From Chrysomallon squamiferum (lineage: Eukaryota > Mollusca > Gastropoda > Neomphalida > Peltospiridae), in contig CM022672.1 of assembly GCA_012295275.1 (NCBI GenBank), positions 14,191,995-14,255,994 on the forward strand: a DNA stretch of 64,000 nt, written 5' to 3'. Made by a program: the position numbers and the translations under genes. The notes under the pieces are model-generated. The model was not told the origin of the DNA. It made no database searches and saw nothing but the letters and a program-made list of their open reading frames with translations. This document shows positions 48,531 through 61,911 of this stretch, one piece after another; within the stretch, counting starts at the first letter, position 1, and each line of letters starts with the position of its first letter.

Positions 48531-51392
48531 ATGTAGGAAATGAGTATTATTAAAATATTATTATATTAACAGAAATAATAATTATTATTTTGTTGAGAAT
48601 AATTATATGAGTAATCATAAAAGTAATTTCTTTTTCCTTTTTTTCCCAGAAATATTAGTTAAATTTTTGGTTCAAGAAAATGTTTTTCAAAAATGTCATA
48701 AAAATGTTAAAGGACTAAAAAAAAACCATAAATAAAAATATAATAGGCATATGGGAGAAGATAAGATGCAGGAACAAAATATTTCAGATTAACAGCAACT
48801 GTTTTCAGCACCATATGCAGTTCTAAATTTACATTTTTTCAAAAGCAGTATTTGACATGTTTCAGTATTCATTTAGCATTTTGAAACAAGTGTGTTGTGT
48901 ATACATTTGTGTTAATTTTTAATTTATGTTTTGATTTTATTTGTCACTTTTGACAATTCTGCTGCAAGGCAGATGCATTTATTATCTTAAGTTATTAACT
49001 AAATGCATTTATATCTGACCATCATGAAGAAGGTACATGGTGACAGGATGACTGATCTAGAATCCATATCTGGATAAAAGAAGCCATAAAAATCTCACTT
49101 TACTGGAACTAAATACAGATACTAAACAAACCATTTATCCAGCTTCCAGAAATTCAAGTGAGAATATTTCTGTGTTGAGGTGTACCTCACACAACAAGTT
49201 ATTACTTCTTTCAGATGAATCTTTATTTTCACTTATTATCGTATCTAGCAGAAACACAGCAAGAAGCATATTCTACACAGGTACTTTAAGTAAATTAAAC
49301 AGACCCTGCTTTGGAAGTGTATTAATTTGTATCTGTTAAAACACAGATTCATTTTTATTTTATATTATAACTAAACATTTACCCTGCATCCAGACATCTG
49401 AGGATCATCTGATGTACCAAGCTTGCTGGATAAACTGTTCAGTATGTGTTTAAGAAATTATTTCTAAAGAATGTTTTATGGAATGGTTTAATAACAGATG
49501 TGTAACAAACCGGCATTAGGAAAGAAACTTCTGGACAAATTAAGAAAATAATCATATTTTTAAATAATAATAATAATATTTCACATTAATTTTATAATAA
49601 TGTTTTAGAAGATTTATGTGAAGTATGAGGACTGCAGTTCAGTGGTAGAAGCTTGTTAAAAGTTGCCAACATTCCTGATTAATTTTTTGTTTTCTTTTTG
49701 TTACTATTTTACTTCTGCACTATTTTTAAAGTTTTAACTGAAACACACAGAGATTTGATAATTTGCTCAACTAGTATTGTGTAAATGTTTGGACTGTAAT
49801 ATTGATCCGAAGTATATACAGACATTACACATGCACACATACACACCCTCTATGTAAGTTAGTATTATTACTTGTAATATGTAGCATCCAAAATGAGTGT
49901 TTGTAGTCTGTTTACAGTATTTTACACTGATTCTGTTTGTACTGGAATTTGTATTCACAATTTTAAGTATTTCTACATTTAAACCATATTTTATTAAATA
50001 TTTAGTCCTGGAGCTAAACAAAAAAAAAAAAAAAAAAAAAACTGTAAGTCCTACAAAAATGCATTGCTCAAAGAAAAAAAAAAATTTTTTTGTTTTATAT
50101 TCTGAAACATTTCCGAAATTTATTTTTATTAATTAATTATTAATTTCTGTGTTTATATTAATTGATGGTAATAAACTTTACAGTTAACTAGAGAAATTTT
50201 GTAAAGTTTGAATGTGACTGAAGTTTATTACAGTGCTGTCATTTGATTGGAAATATGTAAAAATGTACACAACACACACAGTGCATTTCTTGTGACTGAA
50301 TCTTTCATATTAACAGACCATAAAAATTTAGTATTCTAACAGACATCCTGTAAAGATAGATTTTATTTTCATTATGTGTAGATTTTACAGTTATTGGTGC
50401 ATTTCTATTTTAGTATTGTACAACTATATTACCGAGTGATGTTTGTACACATTTTACTGAATTATTATATATTATTAGGTGTTTTATTAACTGCAACTGA
50501 TCTCAAAGTATTACATACTTATAGCAATCCACTTGTACATCCGTCCATTTGCTTTACAGCCTGTCCGTCCATAATTATTAGTACTATCAGTGATAGATTA
50601 CAAACCGGATTTATATGGTATTTCTATGAACTCTTTACACTGCATATTAAGCAAAATAATATAATTAATTTTTGATGACACGGTAAATGATTGTTGAAAG
50701 CAGATTTCTGTTATTATTCTCTCAGGTATTCTAAGTGTCTCTCTGTGTACTTAGTCTTTTTGACAATCCTGCTCTGTGAATCAAACTATCTATAGTATTT
50801 GTTGAGTTTATACACTCATTTAGAAGTATAACCTGAAAACAATCACTTGTTTAAAATGACGTCATACATTTATTTGAAAGAAATTTTGAGAGTTTAATTT
50901 TAAAATCAGCCAGATAATTCTTTATTTTTAATCAAATGCAAATAATATAGGAATTATTTTGGCTGATTAAATGTGTAGATTTTTATTCTACATAATTTTT
51001 TTTTTTTACAAAATATAACTAACCCTGCTGAACAATTGCTGATTTATTTACATATATTAAAAACAACTATTTACATCAATTGGTGATATGTCATTAACAC
51101 AACCAATCTGATAGCTGAAATTCCATTTACTAAATCATTAGCTACTGATATATTTTTATGACAGGTTTATAAAATTTAATTTTTGTAGATACACAACACT
51201 ACTGTTTCAGAAATAATACACAGTATAAAGTGGTTAATTTTTAATTTTGATTTCTTTAACCTCCAAATATTGTTATTTTCATTTATTTCTCCTAAATGAA
51301 TTTGTTGCAATACAAATGAAACTATATTTAAAAAATAAAATGGCCAATTATTTTCTGAAATCTATCAGTGGACTTTTTTCTATCATGATAAA

Positions 51393-52203
51393 TACCGTAT
51401 ATACTTGTGTACAAGGCGACCTTATGTATAAGTCGATGTGTATTTTAAGACCAAAAATTGGTCATTTTAGATATTACTTGTGTATAAGTCGACTATAGAT
51501 TCCAGGCACCGTCACTATTTTTAGACCAGTGTGACAGTGCCATGAAGGCCTACATTGCACACCTACTGTAACATAACTTGCACAAGCTGTAACTTGCATG
51601 AACATACCATAATAACGTAAATGCATGTATTACACGAGCTATAGCCTAAATGTATCATAAATAGTATCTCTTTAATGTAATAGGTCTAACATGGAGACCT
51701 AACTTACCGTTATATTTAGCCGTTCTATGATTTACAAAATTTGTCGGTAGTGGATATTAATGACGATTGCAATATTATTTCACCAAATTATTTACAATTA
51801 CACAAGTGAGTTTTGTTTATGAAATTAGGACCGATATTTAGTGCAATTTGGCAGAGAAGTCTGCATCCTAGATCATTGCAAGACGCTGTAAGGCATAACG
51901 CCGTACTGACGGTTTTCTCGCTTTAAAATGTATTTTTATGCCATTAAACGGAAGAATATCATGTTTTACATTCATATTTGGTTTTGTTATTTAATTTTTC
52001 AAATTTTTTTATACGATAAAATTATATTTTTGAAAAGCTGAAAGATCGTGATTATTTTAGATGCATCCCGTAGCACAAAATAGGCAAAATGGCGACTCTT
52101 CAGCAACAGCTACAAAAGCATTACCTATGTATAAGTTGACCCCCAAAATATTACCATAATCTAGTCTCCCAAAAATTCGACTTATACACAAGTATATACG
52201 GTA
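51393..52203. mobile_element. MITE-like DNA transposon, TA-flanked
   Basis: About 811 bases bounded by TACCGTATATACTTGTGTA on the left and its reverse complement TACACAAGTATATACGGTA on the right. The TA at each end fits a TA target duplication with terminal repeats starting CCGTATATAC. Subterminal copies of TTGTGTATAAGTCGAC (about 51476 left, inverted 52175 right, and a TATGTATAAGTTGAC at 52131) could be transposase sites. There is no ORF for a transposase, so it is non-autonomous. TA targets suggest a Tc1/mariner-type source, but the family is inferred. Confidence 0.75.
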
Positions 52204-53365
52204 CTTTGTTACAAGCAGAGTGCTATTTTTTTTTTTTTTTTTTTTTTAGAGAAATATGTGTTAAAAAATACAACTAAAATCCCATATAGTTAAATATCTT
52301 CATCATTAAACCTTTGAACCAATTTGCCTCTGTAATGGCGAAACATGGTGAAACAGTATCCCAACTGGCTACTAAAAAGCCCAAACAGTGATAGTGATGT
52401 GTGGAATTCCTACCATCTGTTTTTACCCCGTCTGTTTTACAAACTGAATAAACTTGCTGAGCTGTCATTATACGAGTTGCTGTTCAAAGGGTTAAGAATA
52501 TTTACTTGTACAAGACTGTAATGTGTGCAAATAAACATAACACTTTCTGTAAAGTTTTCTTACTTTATTAGTTTATCTGAAAATGGATTAAACACAATGA
52601 GAGTTGTAAAGATGTTAATACAAGATAATACTAGACAACAAAAAATACCAAAATCGAGATCTATGCCAGCATTCATGATTTATTTCAAACAAAATTCACA
52701 CAATGATACATTATCTTGTTTTCACATTAAAATGTTTTCCTGCACACATTGTAAAAATAAAGTCACTGTAGATGATATTTTTGTATTAAAACAATAGTTT
52801 TCAAAATGTTTCTTTCATTTGTCTTGTGTTCAAACTGCAGCAAAAGTTATTATTAAAAAAAAAAAGAGAAAGAAGCCCAGCCATTTCTTGAGTTATTGAT
52901 AAAATACATATATACACATATATTAGAAAATGAAAATGTACCTGAAGCAGTTTTGAGTATAGCAGAGACAGAATTTAAAAATCTGTTTTTATGAGATCTA
53001 TCAAGTCAAAAACACTGAAATTATGCATCGATACTAATTCAAATAATGAGAAAAACATTTGGCCAAAAAATATCTTTCAAAGATCAACATCTTTAGCCAT
53101 TAAGTACTATGAAAATAAATCGCTAGTTTATTTATAAGAAATACTTTATAATGACCAGCTGAGGAAACAGAAGTATTTATTTCTGTTTAGAAATGTACCC
53201 TTCTTTTCCATGTCCTCAGTCTCTACCAGTATCAATGCTGCTTCCGGTGACCTTGTAATTAAAAAAACATGTTACTTTTATGTGCGTTAAGTTCCATGGA
53301 AAATACACATGGAGAATTCTAATCTAAAATTCAGTTAAGTTTGGACAGTATTAAAGAATCGTCTG

Positions 53366-56300
53366 TTAATTCACTTTTTCAAAGTATTCTTTTGCCTCAT
53401 CTGGGGTAGGTTTAATCGACTCAGCACTTGGTGTCCAATCTGCTGGGCATACTGAAATATAAAAATAATATTTTTTTAAATTCATTCTTCTAATATCTGA
53501 GAAACAAATTTACATTTTCTCACATCAAAAATAAGAAACCGAGAAAGATCTAATGATTTCATGTTATTCTGGTTTATTGTGTTCTATATTGCTGAAAGTA
53601 GATCTTGGTAAAACACTCCAGTATCCATATCCCTTTTGGCTTTTCTATCTTCCTTCTCTTCTATTTTATCAGCAATCTTGTTATATCAGTTAGCAATTAG
53701 CAACTCCCGACACCTTTGATACATAAGGCCACCCCCTAGAAAATGTTTTTGAGTGATTATCTTAACTTCAACAAGACTGGCTTTGTTCATTCTAACACAT
53801 TAATGCAAATAAGCTTTCAGTAAAATTGAAAAAAAAAAGTTCTATTTATATGTGACCCTATTATGCACAACAGATTCAAATAAAGTTATAATCACAAACA
53901 GGAAATTGACATTAATTTTACATCATTAATATTTGATATTTTTGCTTTTGCTTTTTGTTAACACAGCATTTACTGAACATGGCGATGTATTTTATTCCTT
54001 ACTTTTCCATTTATTAATTTATTTTTCAAGGTTAAAGTTATGGAAATGGAAATTCAAAAGAAAAACAACTGATAAAATAATGACTCACCTTCTCCTGTTT
54101 TTTCAACGTACTGCAATGCCTGTATAAGACGGTATGTTTCATCCACACTTCTCCCCACTGGCAAGTCATTGATGGTTATCTGTCTGACAATTCCCTTGGG
54201 ATCAATGATGAACAGGCCTCTGAATTAAACAAAATCATTTTTACATTTCAGAAATAAAATTTAATATAATTCAGTGTTACAGCAACACACACACACACAC
54301 ACACAGCTAGTCAGCTAGTCAGGCTGGTTTCATGTTCATAACATAATATATTAAAGAAACTGAAATCACATTTTCTGAGATAGTTAAATGTCTGATTTTC
54401 ATGATGGTACTGTACCTAATAGCAACCCCATCCTCCTCAATTAAAACACCATAGTCTCTGGCCATCTTCTTGTTGAAGTCTGACATGAGTGGGTACTTCA
54501 GACCGTTCAAACCTCCATCCTATCATTGTAAAAAACATTTGTATTATTTTCATTATCTGTAATTATTTACTATTTATCCAACTTTTTGATTTTGACAGTC
54601 TATCAGATCAATAATTACATCCATATATTTCTGCCTTCTTAAAATAATAATAGTTTTATATCGCATTTCCATTTTATTTTTAAAAAGTAACTAGTAAGCA
54701 TAATCAACAGACCTTGCGTTCCAAGTTGATCCATGCAAAATGGCTGAAGTGTGAGTCTGTGGAAACTCCCAGTACTTCAGTGTTGAGTTCTCGGAATTTT
54801 TCAATGCGACCATTGAATGAAAGAATCTCAGTGGGACAGACAAATGTGCTGAAAAAATAATAACATGTGTAGTTTCTGAGATACATGGTCCAGGCCTCCA
54901 AGAGAAATTTTGCAAGGTGGTGGTGGTGGTACATGACCATTTGGGGCCCTGATTTTTCTCAAAATTAATAATTTGATGTTCAGTAAATCAACATGTAAAC
55001 TCTTACAAATGCTTTATATTTCCATGATCAGATGTAAAATAATGTATCAAACATATTCAACTAATGTATGGTTGATGTGGGGCTGTTCTTATCTCTTAGG
55101 CCCCTGGAACAAAGTACCAGCTGGACCCCTATTTCATAGGCCCTGCACACAATTAACATTTTCAAACTGAAGATTAATAATATACAATACTGTTTAAAAA
55201 CAAAATTTTATTATCTGATAGCCTATGTCTTCAATTGAATAAACTAAGGTAAGAAAATGCAAAAAAACTGATAATGAATGTAGATATAAAATATGTGATA
55301 TTTCTTTGGATCAAGTAAAACCTGCCATGTTGGCAGTGAAAAATCAAACACTAACACTAGTAGTAGTAGTAGTAGTAGTAATAATAATAATAATAATAAT
55401 AATAAATATTCCTGACTTACAAATCCATAGGATAGAACAAAAGGATAAGGTATTTTCCTTTGAAATCAGAAAGTTTGATTTCTCTGAACTGCCCCTGTAT
55501 AACTGCTGTCCCACAAAAATCTGGAGCAGGTTCCTGTACCCTGGGACTGAACTGAGCACAACCTGCAACAAACAGAAACATCCATGAGCAACCAGTTATA
55601 AGATGTACAAAAGATAACAGCTTTTAACACTTTGGTATCTTATATTTATTTACTGAAATCAACTTGGTGTTTATTTATAAAAAAAAATTAATAAATGAAA
55701 AGGTATTTTCATTTACTACTGCATACAATCCATTTAATATATTTCAGAAATGTAATTGTATAAATAATAATTATTAAATATATTCAATGGATCGTATCCA
55801 ATAGGATTACAGTAAACGAAAATATTTTTTTTTTTGTAAACACTAAGTTGATTTTAGTAAATAAATGTAAGATATCAACTTCATTATTTATATTACTCAA
55901 ATAATAAAAATAATTAGTTAAATTTATTGAATAGACTATCAATAAATAGTAACTGAAAATATTTCTTTATGAATTCCAACATTATTTATTAGAATCTGCT
56001 GTTGAATTGTTAACAAAAAGCAGTTTGAACAATTTTAATGAAATTAATAGAAAATAGCCTAATAAGATTTTATACAGCCAAACAAATAATGATTACACTA
56101 TTTTTTTGTTCTTCTTCTTTATCTACCAATGGTTAATAATACAAAAATAAAAAACAGTTAAAACCAAATAAATAAAAAACAGAAAACAAACAAAAAAAAG
56201 ATACTGCATCTGGAAATCATTGTTAATATATGACAAAACTATCTGCTGGTTTGTTTAGTCCTTTTTGTAAACTCTTTTCCTATTCTGGACACACAGAATG

Positions 56301-56905
56301 AGCCTATTAACAGCAGTAGTGCATAAAGGTCATGCTGATTTTGAATGTCAAGGACATCACACCCACGGCACTTCTCATTTACCTCACGTTCTATATAAAT
56401 TTACCTCTGTATTTTGGGGTCTTTTATTATTATTATTTTTTTTTTTTTCTGTACTGTATGTTAATGATGTACGCATGATTATCACAATTCCAAAATTATT
56501 TCTTGGTTATAATTTTTAAAGAAAATTTCCTTTCTCAGTTGTTAGTTTATGAAATTATAAAATATAGGTATTTGTATGATAAGTTAAGCCGCATTTAACT
56601 TCATTCGTGCAATCAAAACAAAACCTTTTTTTCTTTGTTTTGTTGGTATTTATTTTTTCTTTTGTTTTTTTATTCCTGGGTATATTTTAATCTCTATGCA
56701 CTATTCATTGCACAGCACCATTCATTTTAATTTTGTTTCATTATAACTTGTTATATATTCTAAAGCAAAGTAAGTATTAGTGGGTATTTAACTAATCTTT
56801 TTTGAATGACAGGCTGTGGATGCGTTTATTTCTCTTAATTTACTGAATTCAGTAATTCTAAACCACAGTAATAATATTGATGAAATATCTTTTTTTATTA
56901 TTTAT

Positions 56906-56940
<35 letters not shown>

Positions 56941-57651
56941 GCTGTATAAAATAATATATCTCACTTTAATATTTTTTAAGTTTTTGGTTTTGCTTTTAGA
57001 AAATCAACATGTGATGTTATATGGTAGTGAAAAGAAATGGCGAATTGAAAAATCAAATAATTGTTATTGTTAATATGCTGTTTATTTATTGTTAAAGATC
57101 ATTGAATAATAGCAGTTATAAAATGTAATTTATTTCCCGTTGTCATACAAAAAAACCAAACAAACGTGACATGATAATTTGTTACAAGCGTATCACGAAA
57201 TGCTGAGTCAGGCGGTTATGCATCTAATAGATATATTTATTCCATCATATTTAGTGCTATCGTTTAACAATAAAAATAATTTCTTTATAAAAAACGTATG
57301 TCGTTATATCTAAGATTATACGTATCAGTAACAAATATCTGATTACAATACGCATTAAGTTAAAGAATGACAGTTCTTATTTCACGATTAAAAAGTCAAC
57401 AATTATTACATAATACCTGCAGAAAACGCCCTTGACAAATTGCAAGCATGGCCGACAAAACTTTCATGGCTGGGGGGTTTGTGACAGCTCACGTTTTTCA
57501 GCCCGACCTGCTTCGAAAGCATGCATAGCCGGGAAAACGGTCTAGTCTGAAATATAAACAAAGTAAATAATAATGTTATCCACTGTAAACTGCAAACAGA
57601 AACAAAATTAGGATATATATTTTAATTGCTTACAAGAAATCTGCCTGCCAT
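53366..57651 (-). CDS. PRDX3: Mitochondrial 2-Cys peroxiredoxin
   Basis: Seven coding exons, minus strand: 57651-57634, 57546-57417, 55562-55421, 54848-54713, 54519-54416, 54219-54089, 53451-53366. They total 747 bases and encode 248 residues (human PRDX3 256). Residues 1-55 are basic and hydroxylated without acids at the start ([26 protein letters not shown]), as expected of a mitochondrial presequence. The AhpC/TSA fold follows: [14 protein letters not shown], then DFTFVCPTE with peroxidatic Cys101, [17 protein letters not shown], and EVCPADWTP with resolving Cys222. The C-terminal EYFEKVN keeps the YF motif. It reduces H2O2 in the matrix with thioredoxin 2. The GGLG motif is GGLN here (144-147). 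The presequence supports PRDX3 over PRDX1/2/4. The 18-base first coding exon is the least certain part. Confidence 0.92.
54286..54305. repeat. (CA)n microsatellite
   Basis: A short CA run in PRDX3 intron 5, followed by a duplicated AGCTAGTC. Confidence 0.85.
55358..55406. repeat. (TAG)n/(TAA)n microsatellite
   Basis: TAG triplets pass into TAA triplets about 15 bases from the end of PRDX3 exon 3 (donor at 55420). The repeat is in intron 3. Confidence 0.9.
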
Positions 57652-59027
57652 TCTAAGATTCTGTGTGTATCACTCACTGTATGGGTATAAATAGCCTTCA
57701 CCCTAGTGTCTGAAATTAAGGCGACGGTAAAATTCGGATTGACGATGTTTTTCTAGAAAAGGATTCTTATTCAATTAACTATTGTTTCATGTACAATCAA
57801 TGATTTTTGTTACTTTCTTCTTTAAATTTACTGTTTGTAACGATTTTTTTCTTTTAAGTTTTATATTATTTTAAATTTGTATTTTCTCGAATCCATAATC
57901 TATAATTTGAATAGTATTAGTGGTAGTAAAAGCCAGTTTCACAACAGAATGACCAGAAGAATTCAAGAAAAAGTCACTGAAAAAAAAAAAAAAAAAAAAA
58001 AAAAAAACGCAGTCGAAGAAGAAAGTCACAAATTACTTTAAGAAAAAAATAATTAAATACAGGATAAAACAGCAGTATAACAGAAGATACCAGTCAAGTT
58101 TGCTTAGAACAATTTCCTGCCCGTTTTGCAGAGATCATAGAACCTCGTCTGTGGCCACTTGATCTTTTGACACATTTCCACCACAATCGAGTTGCGTATT
58201 TGCTAACGTATTAACAGATTTTGAAGTCGCCTTTATTACTATGAATAATTTCCAGACGAAAAACACATGCATAATTACTACAGAATACTCTAACACAAGT
58301 CATAAAGGTAGAGAATGTGATGCCACTCTAATTTACTGTAATTAATCTTCACCAGTAAAAATGAGCCACTTTCTATGTACTACAGATTAGTTATAATCAC
58401 TGTAAGTAAGACCAGTCACGGCCTATGCACACTATTAAACTACTTTCTTTAATCCACTTGACCTCAACCAAAAGATTAAGCTAGACCGGTCACAGCTCAA
58501 GAAACTACAAACGCATATATTTTATTAGACTGTTTAGATATTGATTACATTTTATTAGATAGTTTATTTGGTTGTGATTTTTAATATTTTTACTTTTATT
58601 TATTTATTCATTTATTTATTTATTTTTAATTAGACATAGTTTAACAGATGTACTAGTTTGGTACGAGTGTTCATGATTATAATTTATTTGTTTCTTTATC
58701 TTATTTATTTTTTTTTTCATTTGAGCTTGATGTGCGTATGTGTGTCACTTACCAAAATATAGCTTTTGTGGACGTAACTATTTTTACTTCAATAAATTAC
58801 TTGTTATATATATATTGTTCAGAGTTACTTCTTTAGTGTTTAATTGTTGCTTTAAATTTTAAAAGGCCATTTTAAAAACAGCTGTCTTTTTTATTGTTGT
58901 TATTTAACACCTGTTTTATTTTGACGTATAGTTCTTGTAGACGGAAACGAATTCAGTAAATTAAATACAGGTTAGAACTTTTAGCTAGATAAACAAAATA
59001 GTTAAATTAATATTACAGATTAAAAAC

Positions 59028-59080
<53 letters not shown>

Positions 59081-59423
59081 AATTTTAAAAATAACGTTAT
59101 TAATATTAGTGTATCTTTCTGTGATTTTATTTCTGTTTTCGTTCTTTTTTTTTTTTTTTTTTTTGTTATTGAGAATTTACTAATATAGGTTTGACAAGCA
59201 CAACTGATCAGAGTCCGAAAGACCCCTATCGTGTTCTATTCTTTCACTATTTTATACTTGTCCACCTTTCCGTCTTTTAGGCTATAACTAATTAGTATTT
59301 ATACTTGTTAAAGGTCAAGGCCATGTAAATGGCAGAAAACGTGAAATTGAAAGTTCTTTGTTTTTAAGATAGTTTATGTTTTGAGATATGGGTATATAAG
59401 CAAATATATTTTTTCTTCACAAA
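57652..59423. other. Divergent region between PRDX3 and LSM1
   Basis: A head-to-head intergenic region of about 1.8 kb. It contains an A run (57979-58006), AT-rich DNA and an (AT)n run at 59031-59075. No other gene or clear core promoter element is seen. Confidence 0.5.
59031..59075. repeat. (AT)n microsatellite
   Basis: An AT dinucleotide run of about 22 copies, self-complementary, about 350 bases upstream of the LSM1 ATG. Confidence 0.95.
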
Positions 59424-61255
59424 ATGAATTATTTGCCTGGAACTGCAAGTTTAATTGAGGAAATAGATAGTAGGTTTTGTCTATTGTATTAATATTTGTT
59501 TTCAAGATTTGGACAAGCAACGTCATAATCATTTTATGATTTTAGTTACAAATTTTCGAAGACCGTGCATAATACATACCGTTTCCTTTCTTTTTACCAA
59601 ACCCAAAGTAAATAAATAATAATTATAATAAATAATAATTAAAACATCAAAGAAAAATAAACAAATGGAAGAAATTTAGTTCAAAGTTTGTAGTTCAATT
59701 TACTATTTAGGCAGTTAAATTGAATAACTTAACAGAAATACATATCCATATGAGACTTTTAATTAGAAAATTTTAGATTGAAAATAATTTAATTATATTT
59801 TGTCTTCTCGAATCTCTTCTGGTATTATTTTTGCAATAAAAATAAATAAATTAATTAATACATAATGATGATTTTAAAAACAAAACAAAAAACAGCACAC
59901 CAGAATTTAAGTGAATAAACAGTTAGGTCAGTTGATATAAAAATAGATGAAGGAATAATACAGACTACGTCACTGATATAGGGTTTCATTTTTAAAAAGT
60001 TTTTATAATTTTATTATTTTATTATTGTTATTTACATCAAGGTTAAATGTTAACTGATTGATTTCTTCCACAGAAAAATTACTAGTGGTACTTCGAGATG
60101 GGAGGACATTAATAGGATATCTCCGAAGTATTGATCAGTTTGGTAAGTTTAATTTTAATCTTGTATTTATTTAAAATCGCTGCTAATGTTATTCAGTATA
60201 CAGCATCATCTGACAAAACATACAATTGTTTCAACACGTAATATTTATGGTCAGTGTACAGAAGTTCAGTCTTTCACTAATTAGTTTTTACATAGTGTAT
60301 TTAAATAAATATTGAACTTTTTTCTCCCCAGCAAATCTGGTTTTACACAGAACTATTGAGAGAATCCATGTAGGAAAAAAATATGGAGATATCCCTAGAG
60401 GCATCTTCATTGTGCGAGGAGAAAATGTTGTTCTCTGTGGAGAAATTGTAAGTGGATTTTTTTCGTTAATGTAATCAAATGAATAGTTAGATTGATTTTC
60501 CATGGAAATTCACTTCTTCCGTCATCATTATGTAGCTGTAGTATCCTTGAATGCTGATGATGTAGTAAGTGAACACCTACAGATTGTGAAGCTTCTCACA
60601 TATTGTGACACATGTGAACAGTTGAATAAAGAATAAACATATTATATTGCAAATTTAGTTCAATTTTCACAATTTAAATAATTTTTCTTACAAGTGATTG
60701 CTTCATATAAAGATTATGTGACAGCCAGACTAGGTTATGATGAACAAATAAAACTAAGTTTTTCACCTCCCTGCACCCTGAAAAATTAATAATATTTTAG
60801 GTTCTGTGAAAACTTTTAAAAAGAAACAGAAACAGTGTCTGCAACCTCTTGAAATTATTTTTAAATAGTTTGTTGATAGACACAATATTTTTATTATTTA
60901 ATTTATTTTTTTATTTTTTATTTTTTTCAAAATTAGTATTCTTTTTATCATTATTCTTTTAAATTCTTTTATTAATTATTATTTTTTAAATGATTCACGA
61001 TTAGTAAGTAACAGAACAAGATTTGTGCCAAACTGGTGCATGGAAAATTTGTATTGTTATTTTTCTTCTTCTTTGGTTCAGGATTTAGAAAATGAGGACA
61101 ATTTACCACTAGAGCAGGTATCTATTGATGACATACTGGAGATGCAGCGAGAGGAACAGTTACTGAAACAGCAGGAGGAAGAAAGGAAGAAGAAAGCATT
61201 ACTGGAACGTGGACTCCAGCCAAATGACCACTCTGTGATGGACGATTTCTTTTAA
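59424..61255 (+). CDS. LSM1: U6 snRNA-associated Sm-like protein LSm1
   Basis: Four coding exons: 59424-59469, 60074-60142, 60332-60447, 61082-61255. They total 405 bases and encode 134 residues (human 133), with phases 1, 1 and 0 and all junctions GT-AG. The N-terminus MNYLPGTASLIEEIDKKLLV matches LSm1. The Sm1 motif is LLVVLRDGRTLIGYLRSIDQ with FANLVLHRTIERI, and Sm2 is GIFIVRGENVVLCGEID. The C-terminal helix is charged (EMQREEQLLKQQEEERKKKA), as in LSm1 rather than other LSm proteins. LSm1 is the subunit that defines the cytoplasmic LSm1-7 ring, which with Pat1 binds oligoadenylated mRNA 3' ends, promotes decapping and localises to P-bodies. No anomaly is seen. Confidence 0.96.
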
Positions 61256-61877
61256 TATATATTTACTGGAATTGTTTTACTTGTTGTTGACAAATCATTT
61301 GTTTGAAATACAAGTACAAGTTTAATTATTAAGTGGAATTTTGATTTAATAATTTGTAATTTATACTCATATCATTACTTTTGTGGGTTTACTTCATCTT
61401 AATTTATTAACTCCAAATGGTACAGTGATAACTGAATTTAGAATATTATTCAGGCATGGTTTAGCTACTTAAAATTAATTTTTTATAGTCATTTAAAAAA
61501 GAAAAAAAACTAAAATTTCCAAATTTTATATTGTTGGTTATCTTCAAAGTTAACATTTGTCATCCGCATTTTTTATATTTTTATATTGTTAAAGAAATTT
61601 AAAAAAAAACATTGTTTAAGGATAAAAAATAGAAAAAAATGTCTGTTAAATAAAAGATAGCAAAACATGGCCGGTAGATAGGCCAGCTGTCTTGACACAG
61701 ACAGACAGGCAAGAACAAAATAAAACTGGTTGAAGTATTTGTGATTAGACTATGGTATCCATAGTGGTTGGGTATTTAATGTTTTCGGAGTGAAAAACCA
61801 AATATTTCAAGATGAAAGGCAATTTAATACCTGAAGAGAATACATGGAAATAAGTTGGAATGAAAAAAGATTAAGTT

Positions 61878-61911
<34 letters not shown>

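Larger units (their letters stand above)
47919..53365. other. Receptor 3' UTR, intergenic, PRDX3 3' UTR
   Basis: No coding exon is recognised. It begins with the second (noncoding) receptor exon at 47919. It contains a MITE-like element (51393-52203), A and T homopolymers, and on the right the probable 3' UTR of the peroxiredoxin, with a minus-strand AATAAA candidate at 52564-52569. The ORFs here have no family signature. Confidence 0.45.
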
